Positions 61,101 through 64,000 of a stretch of DNA of 64,000 nt are shown here, in pieces. Each line of letters starts with the position of its first letter. Position 1 is the first letter of the stretch. A program made the position numbers and the translations under genes. Location of the stretch: positions 620,001 to 684,000 of the forward strand of contig NZ_FNCF01000003.1 of NCBI RefSeq assembly GCF_900100695.1, written 5' to 3'. The notes under the pieces are model-generated. The model was not told the DNA's origin and ran no database searches. It was given only the letters and a program-made list of their open reading frames with translations. The DNA is from Klenkia brasiliensis (lineage in GTDB: Bacteria > Actinomycetota > Actinomycetes > Mycobacteriales > Geodermatophilaceae).

Positions 61101-61280
61101 CACATGCGGGTTAAGCCGGTGAACGGCGGCCAGCAGGCGTCCCCGGCAGAAGAGGTCGGCCCAGCTGGTCCGGCCATCCTCCGCGCCCGGCGCGATGGCG
61201 ACACCACTGAGTGGTGCCCAGCCGTGCCCGGCGAACTGCTCGATCGCGACCATTTCCCAGTCGGACTCACTAAAGGTCAT
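58113..61280 (-). CDS. hsdR: Type I restriction enzyme R subunit
   Basis: 1055 residues from ATG 61280 with GGGGAG upstream; an open extension to 61403 lacks a site. Residues ~140-165 carry the endonuclease core 'DVVGYLNGIPVLIVELKRA'. Helicase motifs: 'WHTQGSGKSMEM' near 303, 'VVTDRTELDDQL', 'VDEAHRSHY' near 412 and 'FTGTPI', with later 'RVNRTF'. It moves DNA and cuts it far from the recognition site when the complex meets unmethylated DNA. It lies 129 bases downstream of hsdS and overlaps the zinc-ribbon gene. Confidence 0.95.
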   Translation of the reverse strand: MTFSESDWEMVAIEQFAGHGWAPLSGVAIAPGAEDGRTSWADLFCRGRLLAAVHRLNPHVPLEYREQAVADILAPKSADAITENYRMHQIMVGGFRGLTYTDSAGVEQNPTIRVVGHRVEDNDYFVASQVTIRDHDVERRFDVVGYLNGIPVLIVELKRADGDLSQAHAQLATYLREFPLAFRGCALTVISDGLAAAYGTPFTPLNHYAPWNVDDDGAVVATGSNPADVDVQIALDVLIDGLANQERFGQLLRNFIAFDELGDGWLKRVAKPHQYFAVTKAVGSTVDAVRRDGRAGVVWHTQGSGKSMEMELYAHAVADHPALANPTLVVVTDRTELDDQLFTGFAVSRLLRESPVQVGSRDELRTALADRNTGGIYFTTLQKFGRTDAERTGGQAHPLLSDRRNIIVIVDEAHRSHYDDLDGFARHIRDALPHATFIAFTGTPIALADRNTAEVFGPVIDTYDLTRAVADGATVPVMFEPRLITVERTEDLTPEQLDAAADEATTGLDDVERARVEATVAVLNAVYGAPARLKALAADIVEHWERRRDAVRPFLGWSGRAMIVGATREICARLYDEIVALRPEWTSNALDAGVIKVVYSGTASDQPPISNHVRRQSQNKVVQARLKEESGEDPLELVIVQNMMLTGFDAPPLHTLYLDRPLRGALLMQTLARVNRTFKAKDAGLLVAYAPITENLAAALAEYTERDQDEKPVGRDVAESVQLTRDLIGQLDDLCAGFDWRSKLNGDARSYRDALLGLTNWVRSPTTPGNQVGDDEKPLVDRFRELTNNLSRAWALSAGGTNLPELRAPAQFYEEVRVWMGKFDAAARQAEGRPVPAEIELMLAGLVASATVTGEIVDIYEAAGMERPKLTDLTPEYTASVQQAANPHLAIEALRDMLVGESAAATRHNLVRQRAFSARLQELMNKYTNQQLTSAEIIAAMIEMARDVAAEAARGAKFDPPLSSDELAFYDAVGTNKSAVELQGTDVLAQIARELVVVMRRDVKTDWTVRDDVRAKLRSSIKRLLISYKYPPDQQPEAIRLVIEQMESMAPRVAA

Positions 61281-61409
61281 GCCGGCTCCCCGTAGACGGT
61301 GTCGTTGCTGATCCCAAGCTGCCTGGTTACCGACCGTTGTGGGCCCTCGTGAGCTGATAAGGCGCCCTATCGAGGTAACCGCGCTCGCGGGGTCGACGTC
61401 CAAATTTAG

Positions 61410-62579
61410 TCACGTCACTGCCTCGGCCGCTTCTTCAGCGTCGCGAACGGCGATACGGCCGGACAACAGCAGCGGCAGCAGTTCGTCTCGAGTGGCTGCT
61501 AAGCGCTCTCGTTCCATCTCAGCTGCCAAGGCGGCGTCCCACAGACCTGTCATCAGGCCGTCCATCCCGCCCACCGCACCCCAAGGGGGGACGGGGGTCG
61601 GCTGGTCGAGGTGGTGGCGCTGGATGTGGCCCATGGTCGTGGCCTTGTCGGCCGCAATAGCCTTGAACTCGACGAGTTTGGTTTGCACTGCCTGGTTCAC
61701 CAGCCATAGAGGCCAGCCCTTATCGGCCACGACCTTGAAGATGTGCTGGTTAATGATCGCTTCCGGCCGAAACCATCGTACTGCCGTCAGCGATCCGGAC
61801 CAGGCAAACAGGAGGTCCCCGGGGCGGGCGACGTGGTCGCCAGCAACGTCGATGTCGTTGTGGACGGTGGACCCGCCGACACCCGAGTTCAACTCGGCGA
61901 TCCTGATGACGACTCGCCCCGTTCCGGTCGCGCCCTTCGTGAATGCTTTGCCGTTAACGAAACGAGCCAACGACGACAACGGTGCTGTCTCGCTGGCGGC
62001 CTCCTCGTAGATGGTTGCGGCCAGTGCGTCAGCCTTCTCGATCACGGCGGCGTTCGCGGCACTCTTCTCATCGAGGGCGCCCAACACCTCCACAATCGCC
62101 CGCTGCTCGTCCGCATTAGGCAGGTCGAGAGATAAGGAAGCTATGTCCCGAAGATTGATGTACGCGGCCATGTCCGTGTTGTTCGCTCGGTGGGCCGCCT
62201 GCCCGAGAAAGGCGCCAGACCTGAACCAGTAAGCCAGTAGTCGTGGATGAAGGACTGTTTCGTCGCGAACCCTGAAGTAACAAAGCTGTGGACTGTAGAC
62301 GACTTGCTCCGCACTATTCGGATAGACGGCAACGCGGCCAACCGTTCCTTTCGTGGTCAGCAGTACGTCCCCGGGCTGACTCGCCTTCGAGCCGATAGCT
62401 TTTGCGTAAACTTCGCTCACGAAGTCGGGTCCTGTTGTATGAACTTCGCCGTCTGTCACATCGGCGACCCGAAGAATGCGGAACCCGGGCTGCCCATGCT
62501 CGGACCTCTTCGTCCTGTATCCGTCACCGAAGTCAAGAACCCCACGCGATCGCAGCTCAGCAAGGGAGACCTCAGGCAT
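61410..62579 (-). CDS. hsdS: Type I restriction-modification specificity subunit S
   Basis: 389 residues. Two target-recognition domains are separated by the conserved helices: the first ends with 'ADEQRAIVEVLGALDEKSAANAAVIEKADAL', the second begins 'LARFVNGKAFTKG' and ends near 'EMERERLAATRDELLPLLLSGRI'. Each TRD reads one half of a bipartite site. It overlaps the hsdM stop by 8 bases, so M and S are made together. The recognition sequence cannot be deduced from the text. Confidence 0.92.
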   Translation of the reverse strand: MPEVSLAELRSRGVLDFGDGYRTKRSEHGQPGFRILRVADVTDGEVHTTGPDFVSEVYAKAIGSKASQPGDVLLTTKGTVGRVAVYPNSAEQVVYSPQLCYFRVRDETVLHPRLLAYWFRSGAFLGQAAHRANNTDMAAYINLRDIASLSLDLPNADEQRAIVEVLGALDEKSAANAAVIEKADALAATIYEEAASETAPLSSLARFVNGKAFTKGATGTGRVVIRIAELNSGVGGSTVHNDIDVAGDHVARPGDLLFAWSGSLTAVRWFRPEAIINQHIFKVVADKGWPLWLVNQAVQTKLVEFKAIAADKATTMGHIQRHHLDQPTPVPPWGAVGGMDGLMTGLWDAALAAEMERERLAATRDELLPLLLSGRIAVRDAEEAAEAVT

Positions 62580-64000
62580 GGAGGCGCTCCAGTTGGGTGC
62601 GGACGAGCTGTTCGAGTCGGTTGGATTCGTCGAAGGCGGCCAGGAGCTCGCCGCGGAGCCGGTCGATCTTTGCGTCCAGGGGTTCGCCGTCGTCCTCGAC
62701 CGCGGCCGCCCCCACGTAGCGGCCGGGGGTCAGCGCGTAGTCGGCTTCCTTGATCTCGGCCAGTGGCACCGAGCGGCAGAAGCCGGGCACGTCCTCGTAC
62801 GACAGCCCCTTCGCGACGGCCGATTGCGAGCCGCGCCAGGCGTGGAAGGTGTCGCCGATCCGGACGACCTCTTCGTCGGTGAGCGCCCGCTCGGCCCGGT
62901 CGACCATCACACCCAGCTCCCGGGCGTCGATGAACAGCACCTCACCGGCGCGGGCACCCTTATCGCGCGCGAAGAACCACAGGCACACCGGGATCCCGGT
63001 CGAGCGGAACAGCTGCGTGGGCAGCGCCACCATGCACGACACCAGGTCGGCCTCGACGATCGCCGCCCGGATGTCGCCCTCACCGTTGCTCTGCGAGGAC
63101 ATCGATCCGTTGGCCATCACCACGCCGGCCTGTCCGCGGGGCGCGAGCTTGGACAAGATGTGCTGAATCCACGCGTAGTTGGCGTTGTTCGCCGGCGGCA
63201 CCCCGTACACCCAGCGCGGGTCGTCCGTGCTGCGCGTCCAGTCCTTCACGTTGAAGGGCGGGTTGGCGAGCACGTAGTTCATCTGCACATCGCCGTGTTG
63301 GTCGCGCGCGAAGGTGTCACCCCACCGCGCACCAAGGCCCTTGTTCTCGATGCCGTGGATGGCCAAGTTCATCTTCGCCATCCGCCAGGTCTCCTCGATC
63401 GACTCCTGACCGAAGATCGCCACCTCGCTCGGGTCGCCGTCGTGCTCGCGCAGAAACTTCGTCGTCTGCACGAACATGCCCCCCGAGCCGCAGCACGGGT
63501 CATAGACCCGGCCCTTGGTCGGCTCCAACACCTCGACCAGCACCCGCACCACCGACGGCGGGGTGAAGAACTCCCCACCGCGCTTACCCTCCGCCCGCGC
63601 GAAGTTGCCCAGGAAGTACTCGTAGACCTCGCCCATCAGGTCCCGGGCCCGGTGCTCGCCCTGCCGGCTGAACCGGGCGCTGTTGAACAGGTCGATCAGC
63701 TCGCCCAGACGGCGCTGGTCGATGTTGTCGTTGTTGTAGAGCCGGGGCAGCGTGCCGCGCAGGTTCTCGTTGGCCACCATGAGCGCGTCCATCGCCGCCA
63801 CGATCAGCTCACCGATCGTGCGATCGGGTTCGTGGCCCTCGGCCGGCTTGCCCTTGGCGTACTGCGCCAGATAGGCCCACCGAGCCACCGGCGGGACGAC
63901 GAACACCCCGTACCCCTGGTACTCGTCCCGGTCGTCGATCAGCCCGGCGATCTGGTCCTCGGTCCACCCGTCTGCCTCGGCATCGGCACGGATCTGCTCG
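62572..64000 (-). CDS. hsdM: Type I DNA methyltransferase M subunit (5' end outside window)
   Basis: The frame is open to the right edge, so the N-terminus is missing; about 475 residues are visible. 'FFTPPSVVRVLVEVLEPTKGRVYDPCCGSGGMFVQ' holds the SAM-binding motif I, and 'VLANPPFNVKDW' is the catalytic NPPF motif of N6-adenine methyltransferases. Later 'VVMANGSMSSQSNGEGDIR' and 'LPTQLFRSTGIPVCLWF' are typical of HsdM. It methylates adenine in the site defined by HsdS to protect host DNA. It heads the visible part of an hsdM-hsdS-hsdR-zinc-ribbon operon. Confidence 0.95.
   Translation of the reverse strand, partial: EQIRADAEADGWTEDQIAGLIDDRDEYQGYGVFVVPPVARWAYLAQYAKGKPAEGHEPDRTIGELIVAAMDALMVANENLRGTLPRLYNNDNIDQRRLGELIDLFNSARFSRQGEHRARDLMGEVYEYFLGNFARAEGKRGGEFFTPPSVVRVLVEVLEPTKGRVYDPCCGSGGMFVQTTKFLREHDGDPSEVAIFGQESIEETWRMAKMNLAIHGIENKGLGARWGDTFARDQHGDVQMNYVLANPPFNVKDWTRSTDDPRWVYGVPPANNANYAWIQHILSKLAPRGQAGVVMANGSMSSQSNGEGDIRAAIVEADLVSCMVALPTQLFRSTGIPVCLWFFARDKGARAGEVLFIDARELGVMVDRAERALTDEEVVRIGDTFHAWRGSQSAVAKGLSYEDVPGFCRSVPLAEIKEADYALTPGRYVGAAAVEDDGEPLDAKIDRLRGELLAAFDESNRLEQLVRTQLERLHA

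Noticed and set aside
59652-61295. 547-codon plus-strand frame
   Set aside because: Antisense to hsdR, no motif; a codon-bias artefact.

Overview
The window is chromosomal DNA from a very GC-rich actinobacterium. GTG starts are frequent and G/C dominates third codon positions. Protein types such as DUF5925 AAA ATPases, a DUF429-alarmone synthetase fusion, DUF6318 lipoproteins and a lysine-rich mini-histone fit an aerobic soil or rock-surface lineage; Geodermatophilaceae is my best guess from overall resemblance, not from a marker gene. I recognise no rRNA, tRNA, CRISPR array, integrase, transposase or prophage structural gene.

1-20.4 kb is ordinary chromosome. It holds a class II aldolase end, a DUF5925 ATPase, a TetR-type regulator divergent from an NAD-dependent epimerase with two matching operators between them, a NERD-domain protein, and a large MGH1/GH63-like glycosidase behind two membrane-bound diguanylate cyclases. 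An RNase-H-like/(p)ppGpp synthetase fusion, two exported proteins, several oxidoreductases and a third, GGDEF-EAL signalling protein follow. Convergent gene ends carry strong hairpins.

20.5-64 kb is accessory and reads as a long defence and DNA-processing island: Vsr endonuclease, EcsC-family protein, NERD-UvrD helicase with a zinc-ribbon neighbour, and an ADP-ribose locus (NrtR-like regulator, ARPP-1, ADP-ribosylglycohydrolase fused to a rhodanese-like phosphatase). Next come an AT-richer patch with a PD-(D/E)XK protein, an exonuclease-BRCT/unknown/NucS-like operon, a zinc finger coupled to a DUF6308-like gene, and an AddB/AddA-like helicase-nuclease pair. Two micro-genes and a decayed copy of the ADP-ribosylglycohydrolase-phosphatase gene follow. 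After that are a three-gene operon of a HelD-like helicase, a 1965-residue DUF4011/SF1 helicase/Vsr-like protein and a GIY-YIG nuclease; a GmrSD-like DUF262/DUF1524 protein overlapping a PD-(D/E)XK nuclease; and a type I restriction-modification operon (hsdM-hsdS-hsdR) that runs out of the window.

Most genes in the second half are packed as translationally coupled pairs with 4 to 11 base overlaps. The least described parts are a zinc-ribbon family present twice, once coupled to hsdR and once upstream of the NERD helicase; the exonuclease-BRCT/unknown/NucS-like operon; the two-helicase plus GIY-YIG operon; and the decayed 3' copy of the ADP-ribose gene 15 kb from the intact one, which may mark an insertion boundary.
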